Origin: Bidens hawaiensis
Taxonomy: Eukaryota; Streptophyta; Magnoliopsida; Asterales; Asteraceae
DNA length: 64,000 nucleotides
Assembly (NCBI GenBank): GCA_021521415.1
Contig: JAIQDT010000001.1
Coordinates: 186,001-250,000, forward strand
Direction: 5' to 3'
Below the pieces are notes generated by a model. That model did not search any database. It saw nothing but the letters and a program-made list of their open reading frames with translations, and was not told the DNA's origin. Every line of letters starts with the position of its first letter. The first letter of the stretch is position 1. The translations under genes were made by a program, and so were the position numbers. This document shows, in pieces, positions 21,937-34,128 of the stretch.

Positions 21937-24218
21937 TGTAACATCCCGAAATTTCAAAGTGATATTAATTATATTACTTACTAATAGAGGGAAAGTTTAC
22001 TCGGGTTATCAGGAAATAAATAAAAAAGTAGGAGTTGGTATGGGTCGGGCTAGTGTCGGGTAATGGATGTTGGTTATGGATTTGGATTAATGAGAATGGG
22101 ATTTCAGGGATATAAATACCCCCAAAATCCCAACCATTTTCATTTTCACCAAACTTCCTAAACACACTCAAAACACACACATTCTAACCGATCAAGATTC
22201 GAAGCCGAGACCCGAGATTTTGTTGATAGATCTGAGTTGGTAAGGTAAGAACAAATCCAACAAAGCTAATATTACTGAAAATGGTTAGGATTGGATGGGT
22301 TAACCGGACCCGAAACCCAAACTGCCCAAATCGGACCCCTAAAACATCGATTTTAGGCAAATTTGATGGTTGGGTTTTGTAGGCGCCGATCATACGATTC
22401 CGTGGGTACCAAAATCGAGTTATTTGGCTAAGAAACGAAGGAGTTATGGGCAAACAGATCTGCAGCGCTATAACTTCGCCTGCAAGATTAAGTTCGCCTG
22501 ATGAACTTCGCCTTCAAGCGTAACTTCGCCTTCAAGTGTAACTTCGCCTAAGGATAACTTCGCCTACGGCCAAGTTCGCCTAAGGTTTAACATCGCCTGA
22601 AGCCAAGTTCGCCTAAGGTTTAACTTCGCCTGAAGCCAAGTTCGCCTAAGGTTTAACTTCGCCTGAAGCCAAGTTCGCCTAAGGTTTAACTTCGCCTGAA
22701 GCCAAGTTCGCCTAAGGTTTAACTTCGCCGAAGCTAAGTTCGCCCGAGGGTTAACTTCGCCTAAAGCCAAGTTTGATTAGAAAATAAATTATAAAGCGAT
22801 AAGTTAAAGTAAGCTAATACTAGGCCACCAGATTAGATCAGGCGAGTATTGATACGTGTAACTTGTACAGTCAGCCGAGCTCAAATAGAGAAGGGATTTA
22901 CAGCTATCAGAAAAAGAAGCAGAGTTCAGGTGAGTTTCTAGCCCCATTTATGTGTTATGTTTTCGGGGCTGTATGCATACTCAATATGTTTGTTAATACG
23001 CTTATCCTAAGAGATAAGTGTATGCCTTATGTGAATGATATGATATGTATGAATGATTGCTTGATGGTACGTGAACGATCTTCGGATATTGCACGTACTG
23101 TCAGGTTGTAACGTTATAAATATGGTAAGTATGATATGTGAGAATGATTGCTTGATGGTACGTGAACGATCTTCGGATATTGCACGTACTGTCTGGTTGT
23201 AACGTTATAAATATGGTAAGTATGATATGTGTGAATGATTGCTTGATGGTACGTGAACGATCTTCGGATATTGCACGTACTGTCAGGTTGTAACGTTATA
23301 AATATGGTAAGTATGATATGTGTGAATGATTGCTTGATGGTACGTGAACGATCTTCGGATATTGCACGTACTGTCAGGTTGTAACGTTATAAATATGGTA
23401 AGTATGATATGTATGTTTATGTGTATGAACGTAATAAAGTTAACAAAAGAAGGAAATGACGGTTGTATGGTTGTATGGTTACGAAAAGGGTACCGAGCCC
23501 TAATAATACTCGAGGTATGATGTATGGTTGTATGGTAACGAAGAGGGAATCGAACCCTACTAATATTCGAAAACAAGGGACCAGACCCTTATAATATCTG
23601 TGATGTTAGGGACCAGACCCTCATAATATCTGTGATGTTAGGGACCAGACCCTTATAATATCTGTGATGTTAGGGACCAGACCCTTATAATATCTGTGAT
23701 GTTAGGGACCAGACCCTTATAATATCTGTGAGGTTATAGGGCGAAAGGCTCTTTAAAACGTATGATTATGAATGTAAAGAAAGTATGTAAGGAAGAAAGA
23801 AAGTATGTAAGTAAGAATGAAGGTATGAGTACTTATGTGTGTATGAAGGAAAGTTATGAGGTTAAGTACGTATGTATGTAATAAGGTATTGTATGGTATT
23901 GCATGATTAACTAGAACTCACTCAGCGTAGCTGACTTTTAGTATGCACGCAGGTGAGTAGGATGAGACAGCTGGCTTGAGTGGAGGACACATGGCAGAAG
24001 ACTAAAGCCTGGCATCTGAAGATCTGATATGTTTTATAAGTTATGTTTTGATTTTGAAAGACAAGAGGAATGTTTTAAGACATGATTATGAATTGATATG
24101 TAATGTTTTATGAAAGTTTTATATTCCGCGTAAAGTTTTTAATAAACTCTGATTTGAAGGACTGTGTTTATGAGTAAATCCGACGCTAAAGTAGGGCTAC
24201 CGGGTTCGGGGCCTTACA
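21937..24218 (+). mobile_element. Family-2 LTR, second copy
   Basis: 2282 bp with the same termini as the first copy and about 1 percent substitutions by eye (for example gcgctataac against gcgcgataac). It is followed by another primer-binding site (24222-24233), so it is both the 3' LTR of one unit and the 5' LTR of the next. Confidence 0.93.
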
Positions 24219-25096
24219 AGTTGGTATCAGAGCAAAGTTCGAGAGATTTAAGCATCCTACATGTTTAGACTCGAACAGAGAATGGGATTAAAGTAAGAAA
24301 TGAAAGAAGATGCCAGTTCAAGATAGCCATGTGTCACACAAGCAAGCTCGGTAAAGGTAAAAGTATATGATTAATTTCATGTATAACGTAAGAATGTGTA
24401 AGGAAGTTAGCTTAATTGCTATAGAAAGAATGTTTGAATGTTAGCTAAATTGCTAAAAAAAAAATGTGTGTATGCTAGCTTAATTGCTAAGGATAAGAAT
24501 GTAGGTTATATGTATGATTATGGTTGTGTGTGAAGTAGAAACTAGCACAAGTGAAATCACAACGGGAAATATGTAGAACCTGAGGAGTAATGTTAAGAGT
24601 TAATTACACTTGGCCACTGTCATTAACTATTTACCTTAATAATCATGTGCTAAATAATTCCTAGAGAGATAACGTTTGTGTTTCCTTAGAGATAAGATAG
24701 ATGACTGATACAAAGGAGGTCGTACTGGACGCTGTGGTAAAATACGTTCCAACCAGACACCCTTTTTGAAGAGGGTGACAAAGCGATGTACGAAAGCAGC
24801 AGGACTTCAACTTTAGGAAGTATTGAAGAAGGACCACACTTGGAGCTTGTAGTAAAATATTAATGGAGTTGCTAAAATTGTATCGCACTACAATGCCAAA
24901 AATGTTCTCTGAAGCATCAAATGCAGCTCGAACTAGGAAGTCCAAGTGGAGGCATCATGAAAGAAACGGAGATAAGCCAACTAGAATGAGCCAAGAAATG
25001 TAGTATGTCTGCAATGGTTAACTCCATAAAGGAACTTGCTGGGATCGGGAGTAACGAAGCGAATGATGAGGAAGCGGAGGTGATTGAGAAGGACGG
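24219..25096 (+). mobile_element. Family-2 second internal region, first 878 bp only
   Basis: Copies 18760-19638 with about eight differences seen by eye. It ends at gagaaggacgg and is fused to the 3' end of an LTR with at most one shared base at the junction, which indicates an end-joining deletion of the remaining internal region and most of the third LTR. Confidence 0.9.
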
Positions 25097-25247
25097 GAAT
25101 GTTTTAAGACATGATTATGAATTGATATGTAATGTTTTATGAAAGTTTTATATTCCGCGTAAAGTTTTTAATAAACTCTGATTTGAAGGACTGTGTTTAT
25201 GAGTAAATCCGACGCTAAAGTAGGGCTACCGGGTTCGGGGCCTTACA
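25097..25247 (+). mobile_element. Family-2 LTR, last 151 bp
   Basis: gaatgttttaagacatgatt through ggggccttaca matches the end of the second LTR, including the acatgat and ccgcgtaaag variants of that copy. The target duplication catga follows directly. Confidence 0.92.
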
Positions 25248-25252
25248 CATGA
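25248..25252. repeat. 5-bp target-site duplication (catga), right copy
   Basis: Matches 16377-16381. Confidence 0.92.
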
Positions 25253-27284
25253 CGTGCTTTATTTGAATTACTCACAAAAGCACGGCTCCTTGCTCGATCA
25301 GAGATTGATGCTTGTCATGAGGCTCGTCTTCGAATGACACCTTGGTTCAACTTTGGGCAATTTCTCTTGAAACGTTTTGTATTGCCACATTCATAGCAAG
25401 TACAACCTTTTGGTATAATTTGGTTTCTTTGGATGGATTGTTATTGAAGTTGTTGGGTTCGGAGTGGTTGTACACGAATGGGTTGGGGTTGCCGGTTCAC
25501 ATGGCTTCAATTAATTCTACAATTGGGGCATTACGTCCATCTTTACCACACATGTGGCCTACTATCACTCGACTTTCGTCTTCCTGCCGATAACCATATT
25601 TTCCACATTTAGGGAAGGACCCTTCATGCGGTTCATGTTTCACACCAGAACTAGTCTCAGTATAATTCTGGGTTGTAGGACATACCTACTTATTCAAAAG
25701 CCTATCTTGCACTATTCCTTTATCATTTCTCTTCCTTAACACTCGACGTCTCACCTAACGTCCTCCCATTCCGCTTCCCATAGAGTCAAATATATCAATG
25801 CTGGCTTGCGACACAACCCTTCCAAAGATTGTATATTTTACAGGATTGACTATACTCCTTATCGATGGAGTTAGTCCCCAATATAGCGCTCACTTCTCTT
25901 AGTTTCAGGAGTAATTAGCCATGTTACCAGACATGACCATTCCTTCAAACGATTAGCGTGTTCTAAGTGATCAGCACACAACATTTCTATCTTCCTTAGC
26001 TCAGTTTCCAATCTCTGAACTTAATTACTCGAATAAAAGTGCTCTAGCACAAGAATTTTAAATTCTAACCATATCGTCTGAGTAAAAATTTTCTAACTAT
26101 AATTTTGTACCATCGTGTTCCATCACGATACAACATAATCCACCAACATATCTGTAGCATATTTCACTACACAATGTTCTAGACTCTTGCCAATATCCTT
26201 AACCATTTCGATCTTTTCTATCCACCCGCTAATCTATTCCTCCCTTTACCATCAGTAAACTATTAATAATTTCCTTAACACAACCAACAAACATATCCTT
26301 CATACCGGATCTAATTCATTACGACTACTATTCATGTTTAGTTTATAACTAATACTTGTAGTCATAATAGTATTCGGTGGGACATTATCACTCTTAGTAA
26401 TATCACTAAGAATTTAAATATTCATATTCATGTGATTGCTCAATCTATAATTCTGCAATCACATTTGCATCAACACTAGCAGTGATCTGTGATACGACAT
26501 TCGGTATCATCATCTGCTATGTTAATAGACATTCGGTATGACTCATATGTTTGAGAGTGAGAAATACATAAATATATATTTCTTTATATTATTTTTATCT
26601 GCTCATTTATTATCAAACTCATTATTATTATTATTTTATTTTATTTATTTATTTATTTATTTATTTATTTTCCTTAATGGAATAAGAATAGGTTCAGGTA
26701 CAGGTCCATCCGTACGTGAGGGTCGACGGTTCGGGTGAACATAGGGGGTTATTAAGATATACGGTACCGGTGTTGGTAGGGTAAGGGATTTATCAATTTT
26801 GGTTGGGAGTGACGGTTACTAGATATTTCCGGTTAATGTCAAACGGGAGATCTAACTTGGTGCTATCATAACTATGGCCAGATAAGTCTGACTTATCATC
26901 AACCGATGGTATAGAAATCTCAGCATCCTCGGAACTTTTATTATTTCATCCCCCGGTTCTTTATCTGGGTCCTATTTCTCAATACATGTACCCACAAGAT
27001 ATATACATATATCTATGTACACATTAGCACGCATAAATAATATTATATACTTTACACATATGTTGCCATTTTTACCTATTAATGTACCCTATGACTTCCC
27101 CTGAATTCCCTCGTGCGGACAAGTCTGTTATTATGTTCCGGACCATAATAACTCACTTGTCCATGCAAGTTCATCCAGATCTCGTCACAATAAATTATTA
27201 GTTGATATTCAGATCCTATAATACTTGAGCTACTGGTTATATTTTAGGTATCTTTTAAAGACATCCTAATTCTTTATAACCAAT
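25253..27284 (-). pseudogene. Gag and leader of outer family-1 element, decayed
   Basis: Continuation of the outer internal region beyond the family-2 insertion. On the minus strand two zinc-knuckle-like blocks are visible at about 25345-25410 (CYECGNTKRFKRNC, with arginine at the histidine position) and about 25575-25620 (KCGKYGYRQED, with tyrosine at that position). Upstream (about 25700-26540) is AT-rich sequence with no open frame, and 26540-27284 is the leader, parallel to 10950-11692. Compared with internal region 1, about 350 bases are missing near 26520 (equivalent to about 10250-10960). Confidence 0.75.
26620..26671. repeat. TTATT/TTTA microsatellite
   Basis: A run of tta then ttta units in the family-1 leader. 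The open frame at 26538-26738 across it is an artefact of the repeat. Confidence 0.85.
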
Positions 27285-27297
27285 GGCTCTGATACCA
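27285..27297 (-). other. Primer-binding site (tRNA-Met type), outer element
   Basis: TGGTATCAGAGCC on the minus strand, five bases from LTR D. Confidence 0.9.
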
Positions 27298-27302
27298 TGT
27301 TC

Positions 27303-30134
27303 TGTAACACCCCGCAACCGCAGCGGAAACGTAAACGGGATGTAACAGACACCTCTGATATCAACCACATTGTTTATAAAGAAAACTGAATACATTAATA
27401 TACTTCAAATTACATTATCTTGTATTTCATTACCGTCTAGGTGATACACACATCATACAATACGATACACAATTCTATTTGTTATAATGTATCCTAACAT
27501 CCTGCACGCAAATCTTACACACATCAAGCACTTAGCACGTAAGCAATCACTTCATCTTAATTGTAACTGAAAAGCATGTGAGAAAACAGGTCAACTACGA
27601 ATAGTTGGTGAGTTTCACAATTTGAGTAAACCTTGATAAATCAATATCAGAATATAATATTATCTGGGGACACTGTTAACCCAGTACTGTACCCATTCCA
27701 TACGATTCCCGTACAATCAAATATATATAAATCCACGCAAATCCATGCGTTCAGTATGTACTTAAACATTTCAATAGTAACATGCTTCCGCCCCGGGAAA
27801 ATATTTGAAAACAATTCAGAAAAAGGGGCTCGTGAAACTCACCTTAGCACATGCAAGCAGGTAACAACAATCATTATCAATTAACACGTCCAATCTGTAA
27901 TATGATCCCTACGATCGTTACTATACACTCATTATTAATATAACTTTAACCAAGTTAACCGGTACATCTAGGGACACTGTTAACCCAGCACTGTACCCGT
28001 TCTGGGGGCAAGGTTAACCCAGAAACACTTCTCCGGACTCAGATTGTGATGTCGTTTAGGGTTCAACAGTCAAATTTTCTAATAGCTTGTTTTCTCCGTT
28101 TTGCGTGCCTAGCACGGTTACCCGTTTTTATGTTTCAAAAATGAGTTTGGTCACACACGACCCAAAAATACTGGTTGACTGATAATTTAGTTTAAGTTGT
28201 GAAATTAGAGCTCGGTTTAGACGCCCCGATTGGCCGCGGGACCCGTTTCCGTCTTTAGCGTACCGGAAACTGTTAAATCAGACAAAAATTACTCAAATCA
28301 TCCGAATTATTTTCGGATGATTTATTTTTACTTGTTTAAGTCATTTATATGAAAATAGTTCATTTTTAGGGTTTTTATACACCAGTCAGCTCGCTTAAGC
28401 GAACTTCACCGGTTTACGCGTTTTAACTTTAAAAGTTTGATAATTAGCACAAATAATTATCCGTTTAATCTCGGATCTTGAAATTTTGCACAAATCACTT
28501 TTTGACAGTGGGGAACTTTATAAAAATATTTCCGGAATTAATTTCTATATTTAAAATTTATTTATCTATTTTTAAACAACATTTAAACACTAAATATGTC
28601 GTAAATACCAAACGATCTTAGAAAAATCTCAAATTTTTCCTGGATGTCCCCTGACATCCACATAGTCCCCTGTAATTTTTCCAGAACCAAAATTCCATTT
28701 TACATGCCATTTTCACTAAAACCGGGCTAGAAAACCCTAGAACTCGTTTAACCGAAAAGCCTACTTAGACTTCTCCAACGGACCTCAAATTTTGTGTGTG
28801 ACTTATACATCATATAAAAAGCTTATCTGCAATTTTCCAGAAGTTTTCATGATATTTAACTATTTTTCACCATTTTTGGCCAAAACCGAGCATTAAATTC
28901 ACCAAATATTCATCCTTTATCCAAAAATTACCAAAAATTCACAGAACTCTTATTTTCATGTGTTTAACACCTACGTATAATTTCATGACCTAACTCCAAA
29001 CGATCAACAATCTGTCCAAAAACTCCAAAACCGAACATAACCGAATATACCTTTCGTTTTCCGCCACTACAAGCTACAAACTCGTCTTTCCGCCTTATCT
29101 ACCACTAAACACAGAACCTAAAACCAACATACCACAATACCAAGCAAGTTACACTCACGATCAAGCCTCTTACACTATAGTTTCGGTTATGATTCAAAAA
29201 CAAAGATTTAAACCATAAAAATTCGTTTTTTGGTCCGTTTAACTCCTTTCTTGGACCAAGATCCCTTGTATAACCCGTATACATCACTTGATCATGCAAG
29301 AATCGGTTTTCATCTTTGAAACCTCATTTTCTTGCAAATAAACTCAAAAAACGAAGATGGAAACTTGATTAACTCGATTCTTTACCTTGTTTTCTTGCTC
29401 CAAAATCTCGGTTTTGGATTATATGTGAAGAGGAGATGAAGTTTGTTTGATATTTTTGTTGTAAAAAAAGAAAATGAAGTGAGTTTGTGGGGGTGGTGGT
29501 CCGATCGGCTTCTTGGAGAGGTGGGGTGGGACCCACTTCTCCATTCCTAGCCACACAATTGGATTCCCGTAATCCGGATAATGTTTTGGATAATCTGGTT
29601 CAGTTCGTTTTCGGTTAAATGTTTAATTCGGCTTAAAACGAGGCTAAAACGGTCGTTTTTCGGTTTAAAAATGAAATTTATATAAATCTGATTTAAATTC
29701 TTTAAAAACTTAAACCTTGACATTTATTAACTGAAAACATCATATCATTAATTATCGCGCATCTTTTTCGGCTTGATCGATCATCTCTTGCTCGGTTTGG
29801 TATTAAAGGTTTCGTTTAATGTACCGACGTACCATTAAATCGAAATTCTTTTTCTGTGCTTTAATTCACTTATCCCGAAGCTTTAATACTTCGTAAACAT
29901 TACTAAATATCATGTATCTCGTAAATAATTAAACCCTCATTTCGTTCGGGTTTCAATAACTATCGATCGATTAATCGCATATTTAATACGATGAATTATA
30001 TATTCACGTACAATCAATACAGTGAACCATGTATTCTCGTATAATTACTATGGTAACTCATGTACCCGACATTAAATATGACGTAACTATTGTCTACCGG
30101 TTAGGGTATACCGGGTTTCGTCGGAATCGTTACA
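27303..30134 (-). mobile_element. Family-1 LTR, complete (LTR D, 5' LTR of outer element)
   Basis: 2832 bp from tgtaacaccccgcaacc to ggaatcgttaca. It shares LTR A's variants at the left end and the right part of LTR C's variants at the right end. It has the UUCG hairpin at 27592-27607. No gene: the short frames at 27633-27884, 29105-29299 and 29369-29554 are LTR sequence and are not kept in the sister LTRs. Confidence 0.9.
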
Positions 30135-30139
30135 TCGCT
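30135..30139. repeat. 5-bp target-site duplication, right copy (tcgct)
   Basis: Follows the terminal CA of LTR D and matches 2145-2149. Confidence 0.9.
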
Positions 30140-31807
30140 CATCATCCCTAATTATCCATTTTAACAAGTTATCAGGTTATAATTGTTCATTTGATAAATA
30201 CGCACTCGTTTTAGTTAAAACATATATTAAGTAAACTTCAAGATGATAATAGACTTGTAACATCATCTCTCATCATCCCTTGTTACCCATTTTATCACGT
30301 TATCATGTTAAATTGTTCATTCGATTAATACACAGTCAGTTTAGTTAAATCATATATTAATCGAACATAAATATGTTACTCCACCAGATTCGGCTAGCAT
30401 TTATGTTCATGTCACATACTTTTTCTTACTTGCTTGTTTTAATGCCTGCTAGTGCACTAATACAAATAAGCACACAAACTTTTAAGCTTATTTCTTACTG
30501 GATTTGGGATTAGTTGACTAATGTTCTATCATCTTTTCTTTTTGCTTCAAAATTCATTTTTTATGAGCATATTTTTTATAAAGTTTTCGGATTTTTGAAA
30601 TATTTGAATATTTTTGCCTTCTTTCTATCGAACCTAAAGTCACAATACTTTTGTATTTTTCCCTTTTCTCCCCTAAAAAGACAAAATATTAAAGAAGATT
30701 CAAATCAATAATTGCAGTTCATATGTAAACACGATGAATCAATACGCTACCGATGTTAATAGACTTGTAAGGTCATCGCTCATCATCACTAATTACCCAT
30801 TTTAACAAGTTATCAGGTTATAATTGTTCATTTGATAAATACACACTCGTTTTAGTTATAACATATATTAAGTAAACTTCAAGATGATAACATCATCTCT
30901 CATCATCCCTAGTTACCCATTTTATCACGTTATCATGTTTAATTGTTCATTTGATTAATACACAGTCATTTTAGTTAAATCATATATTAATCGAACTTAA
31001 ATATGTTACCCCACCAGATTCGGTTAGCATTTATGTTCATGTCACTTACTTTTTCTTACTTGCTTGTTTTAATGCCTGCCAATGTACTAATACAAATAAG
31101 CACACAAACTTTTAAGCTTATTTCTTACTGGATTTGGGATTAGTTGACTAATGTTCTATCATCTTTTCTTTTTGCTTCAAAATTCATTATTATGAGCATA
31201 TTTTTTTTATAGTTTTTGGATTTTTGAAATATTTGAATGTTTTTGCCTTCTCTCTATCGAAACAAAAGTCACAATACTTTTGTATTTTTCCCTATTCTCC
31301 CCAAAAAGGCAAAATATTAAAGAAGATTCAAATCAATAATTGCAGTTTATATGAAAACACGATTAATCGATACGCCGTCGATGTTAATAAACTCGTAACG
31401 TCATCGCTCATCATCCCTAATTATCCATTTTAACAAGTTATCAGGTTTTAATTGTTCATTTGATAAGTACAAACTGGGTTTAGTTAAAACATATATTAAC
31501 TGAACTTCAAGATGTTAAAGTATCAGATTCGTCTAGCGTTTATGTTCATATCACTAACTTTTTCTTACTCGCTTGATTTAAAGTCTGCCAATGCAATAAT
31601 ACATTTAAGCACACAATCATTTAAGGTTATTTCTTAGTTGATTTGGGTCTAGATGACTAATGTGATATCATCTTCATTTTTTTCTTCAAAAACACATTTT
31701 TTATCAGTATAATTTTTTTTAAAGTTTTTGTATTTTTGAAATACTTGAATGTTTTTGAATTTTCTCTGTATATACTAAAAGCACAATACTTTTGTATTTT
31801 TCCTTTG
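30140..31807. repeat. Tandem-repeat locus, right part (~630-bp monomers)
   Basis: catcatccctaattatcc recurs at 30140, 30781 and 31409 (spacings 641 and 628). The first two monomers contain an extra half-unit (acatcatctctcatcatccc, 30262 and 30891) that the last one and the left part at 1697-2149 lack, so there are two monomer lengths. AT-rich. The small open frames at 30514-30711 and 31224-31433 (plus) and 31657-31905 (minus) shift between monomers. The last monomer is cut at 31807 by a family-3 LTR. Confidence 0.9.
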
Positions 31808-32150
31808 TGTAACGCCCTGAAATTCGATTGGTAAACTAGGATCGTGAAATCATCGGAAACTATAGACTTTGGGATTTTGGACGATAAGTTCGGAACCCAT
31901 ATCATTGGAAAAATCTGCTTTTATCATTTAAAATGTTTATTTTATAAAACGACATTTACGCCTGAAAAATATTAATTTTTATGCTTTCGAAAAAAAAATT
32001 AAATGTTCTTATTTAAAAAGATTTCAAATAATTATTCGGAAAATGGTTTTATAAAAGTTTTGCTGAAAAAGTTTTAGTTTGTTTAAAAACTTATGAACTC
32101 GACTAGTCTTGACCCGTCGGTAGCCTAAACCCGAACCCGAGTCACCCGAG

Positions 32151-32157
32151 TATTTAA
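32151..32157 (+). promoter_or_regulatory. TATA box candidate, family-3 LTR
   Basis: TATTTAA after cacccgag, followed about 30 bases later by a C/T-rich stretch and agagagaaa repeats. Same in LTR2 (40460-40466) and LTR3 (48772-48778). This sets the likely start of the transcribed R region. Confidence 0.6.
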
Positions 32158-32577
32158 GCGGAAAATCAAGTATTCTTACACCATCTCTTTCATTTCCACC
32201 AACACTTCCCACCCAAACACTCTCATTCTAGAGAGAGAAACTAGAGAGAGAAAGTCTTCAAACTTCAAATCCGAGTCCACAAATCTGTTTGTTGTTATTC
32301 TTGGTAAGATCTTCTTGAAAATCATCCATTTTCATAACCATTTTCGGCCTCAAATCGAGCAAAAACACCCACTTTCGTTTCTAGAGTTTTCGGGTCAAAA
32401 ACCGTCTTGTTTTGGTGTCAAAATGCAGGCTTTTGTGTTTAAAATCACTAGGAATCGATAGCCCTTTCAATCCCGAGCATTTCCATGTCAAAAACTTCGA
32501 TTTTGGGTCAAAAATCTGGAAAATCTGAAAAACCCGTAGGTTTCTCCGTCGCCCAGCTTGAAGGAGTCGAATCAGAC

Positions 32578-32890
32578 TCATTCGATCGAACCAGTCGATC
32601 GAATCAGTCCAGTCGATCGAATCAGTCCAGTCGATCGAATCAGTCCAGTCGATCGAATCAGTCCAGTCGATCGAATAGGAAAGCAACCGAATGGTCTCCA
32701 ACTCATTCGACCGAATGAGTTTCGTATTCGATCGAACGAGTGTCTATTCGATCGAACAAGTTCCATGTTCGACCGAACGAGTTTTTCCAACTGGTTCGAC
32801 CAAATGTGTTTCTAGTTCGATCGAGCGTGCCACAGATTCGATCGAATGTGTGTCTATTCGATCGAACGTGTTCCTATTCGATCGAATCAA
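32578..32890. repeat. TCGATCGA palindrome array with 18-bp tandem repeat
   Basis: The 8-base palindrome TCGATCGA occurs 12 times in about 310 bases. Part of the array is an 18-bp tandem repeat (gatcgaatcagtccagtc, four copies at about 32597-32668); the rest is irregularly spaced. LTR2 has the same at about 40887-41199. LTR3 has one copy of the 18-bp unit and nine palindromes at about 49201-49455. If the TATA box at 32151 is used, the array lies in the RNA leader. The repetitive open frames in this region on both strands are artefacts. Confidence 0.85.
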
Positions 32891-33397
32891 GCCAGAACCA
32901 AGCTGTTTCGTCGTTAAAACCCAGTTTTTGCTCGAGGCCGCGTAAGCTCGTTTTCTTAGACTTATAGCACGTTGTTAACCTTATATATATGTTCAACTCT
33001 AGGCTAAGGAGATCTATTGTAGCACCATCCTAACCCGAGATCAAGGTGAGTTCATAGCCCCTATTTAAGCTTTTCAAAACTATGGGGTGGAAACATGGTA
33101 ACTTTACACGCTTGGATAAAATCATTTATGCATTTATGCAAACACTCTTTAAACTATAAACTTTTGGATTTCTACACACGTGCGGAAATCCACAAGCTCT
33201 TTAAGAATCTATAAACTTTGGAAATCTATGAACATGGGAAAACCCATCAACTTATGGAGATCTAAGAACATTGGAAATCAATGAGTATGGGAAATTCTAT
33301 GAACATTGACATCATGGGAATGGGAATCATATTCATATCATCATAGTCATTGTGTCAGCATGGAAATCTAGAGATCAAAGCATCATGAGTTGAATTG

Positions 33398-33600
33398 GAC
33401 GCGAGAGTCTATTCTACTCTCGGTAGAACTCGCGACCATGAGTGGCATTCTATTCTCGGTGGCACTCGTAACTCATGGGATTTCATACTAGTCTCGGTGA
33501 AATCCATAACTCTTGAGGACCTATACTAGTCTCGGTAGGGACCAAGGGAACCCAGGATTCTTTGGGGAGTCTATCCTACTCTCGGTGGAACCTAGCTGAG
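33398..33600 (+). repeat. Series of short hairpins sharing a TCTCGGT top
   Basis: Five tandem units share ctactctcggt or ctagtctcggt in the loop, but their flanking arms differ and pair with each other: CGCGAG with CTCGCG, GAGTG with CACTC, GGATTTCA with TGAAATCC, CTTG with CAAG; the last is weak. The same series occurs in LTR2, LTR3 and LTR4. Confidence 0.65.
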
Positions 33601-34009
33601 TCCTGGATGACAAGAACGAGGTAGTCTTGGTTTAAGTCTTGCGTGGGGTCAATCAAGTCTTGTGTGATCATTGAGTTCCATCATCATTCATCATCATCAT
33701 CATTTATTCACCATCATCTTGGATACTAGTAAACAGTGGGATCTTGGTGTTGGTTTATCTAGTAAACTTAGCATGCTCAAATCTATATGTCCTTATTTAT
33801 GCTTAACTGCTATGTGCTACATGTACCGTTGGGAGACCACAAATCTTTGAGTAATCTTATCACAAACGACTCTAATGGAAGAATAATAAGCCCGCTGAGA
33901 GTCCAGGAGAACATTTCATGTTTTACTTACTACAAAAACCTCTTTGGGAAAACCAAGAGACCTTTTCTTACAAACCATCTTAAAACCGGGTATTATATCC
34001 AAACATAGT

Positions 34010-34078
34010 AGTATAAGTTGTAGGAGTGGTGGGTTAGCCGCAGGTACACCCTATATATAAACCCCTACAACCTATACT
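34010..34078 (+). repeat. Large hairpin, LTR copy
   Basis: The arms agtataagttgtagg (34010-34024) and cctacaacctatact (34064-34078) pair over 14 of 15 positions. The loop core agtggtgggttagccgc...acaccctatatataaacc is the same as in three copies in the 3' internal region. Other LTR copies: 42319-42387, 50578-50646, 54308-54376. Confidence 0.8.
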
Positions 34079-34128
34079 AGTATGTTTGTGTATAAACTCT
34101 TTTTCTTTAAACCTATGAATTCACTCAT

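Larger units (their letters stand above)
16382..25247 (+). mobile_element. Family-2 non-coding LTR element with three LTRs
   Basis: An 8866-bp insertion in the pol region of the outer family-1 element, flanked by catga. Order: LTR (16382-18759), internal region (18760-21936), LTR (21937-24218), first about 878 bp of a second internal region (24219-25096), last about 151 bp of a third LTR (25097-25247). LTRs and internal copies differ by roughly 1 percent by eye. It keeps primer sites and a polypurine tract but has no open gag or pol, so it is non-autonomous. The intact duplication shows that the extra unit arose within one insertion locus or was already in the inserted DNA. Confidence 0.9.
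2150..30134 (-). mobile_element. Composite family-1 chromovirus (Tekay-type), minus strand
   Basis: The outer element is bounded by tcgct duplications. In genome order it contains: LTR part A (2150-3049), LTR B (3050-6071), internal region 1 (6072-11710), LTR C (11711-13392), internal region 2 (13393-27302, itself interrupted by the family-2 element) and LTR D (27303-30134). The coding sense is minus, so LTR D is the 5' LTR. A is closest to D, and B is closest to the left part of C. This fits an inner element Y (B...C) inserted into the left LTR of an outer element X (A...D), followed by deletion. Both internal regions are decayed. Confidence 0.85.

Noticed and set aside
32381..32967. Overlapping open frames on both strands with repeated RSNQSS or SIDWTD residues
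   Set aside because: They result from the 18-bp repeat and TCGATCGA palindromes, whose length is a multiple of three. They appear in all frames and shrink in LTR3.
33787..34008. 73-aa frame present in all four family-3 LTRs
   Set aside because: The LTRs are nearly identical DNA, so conservation says nothing about coding; no domain, and a position inside the LTR makes a gene unlikely.
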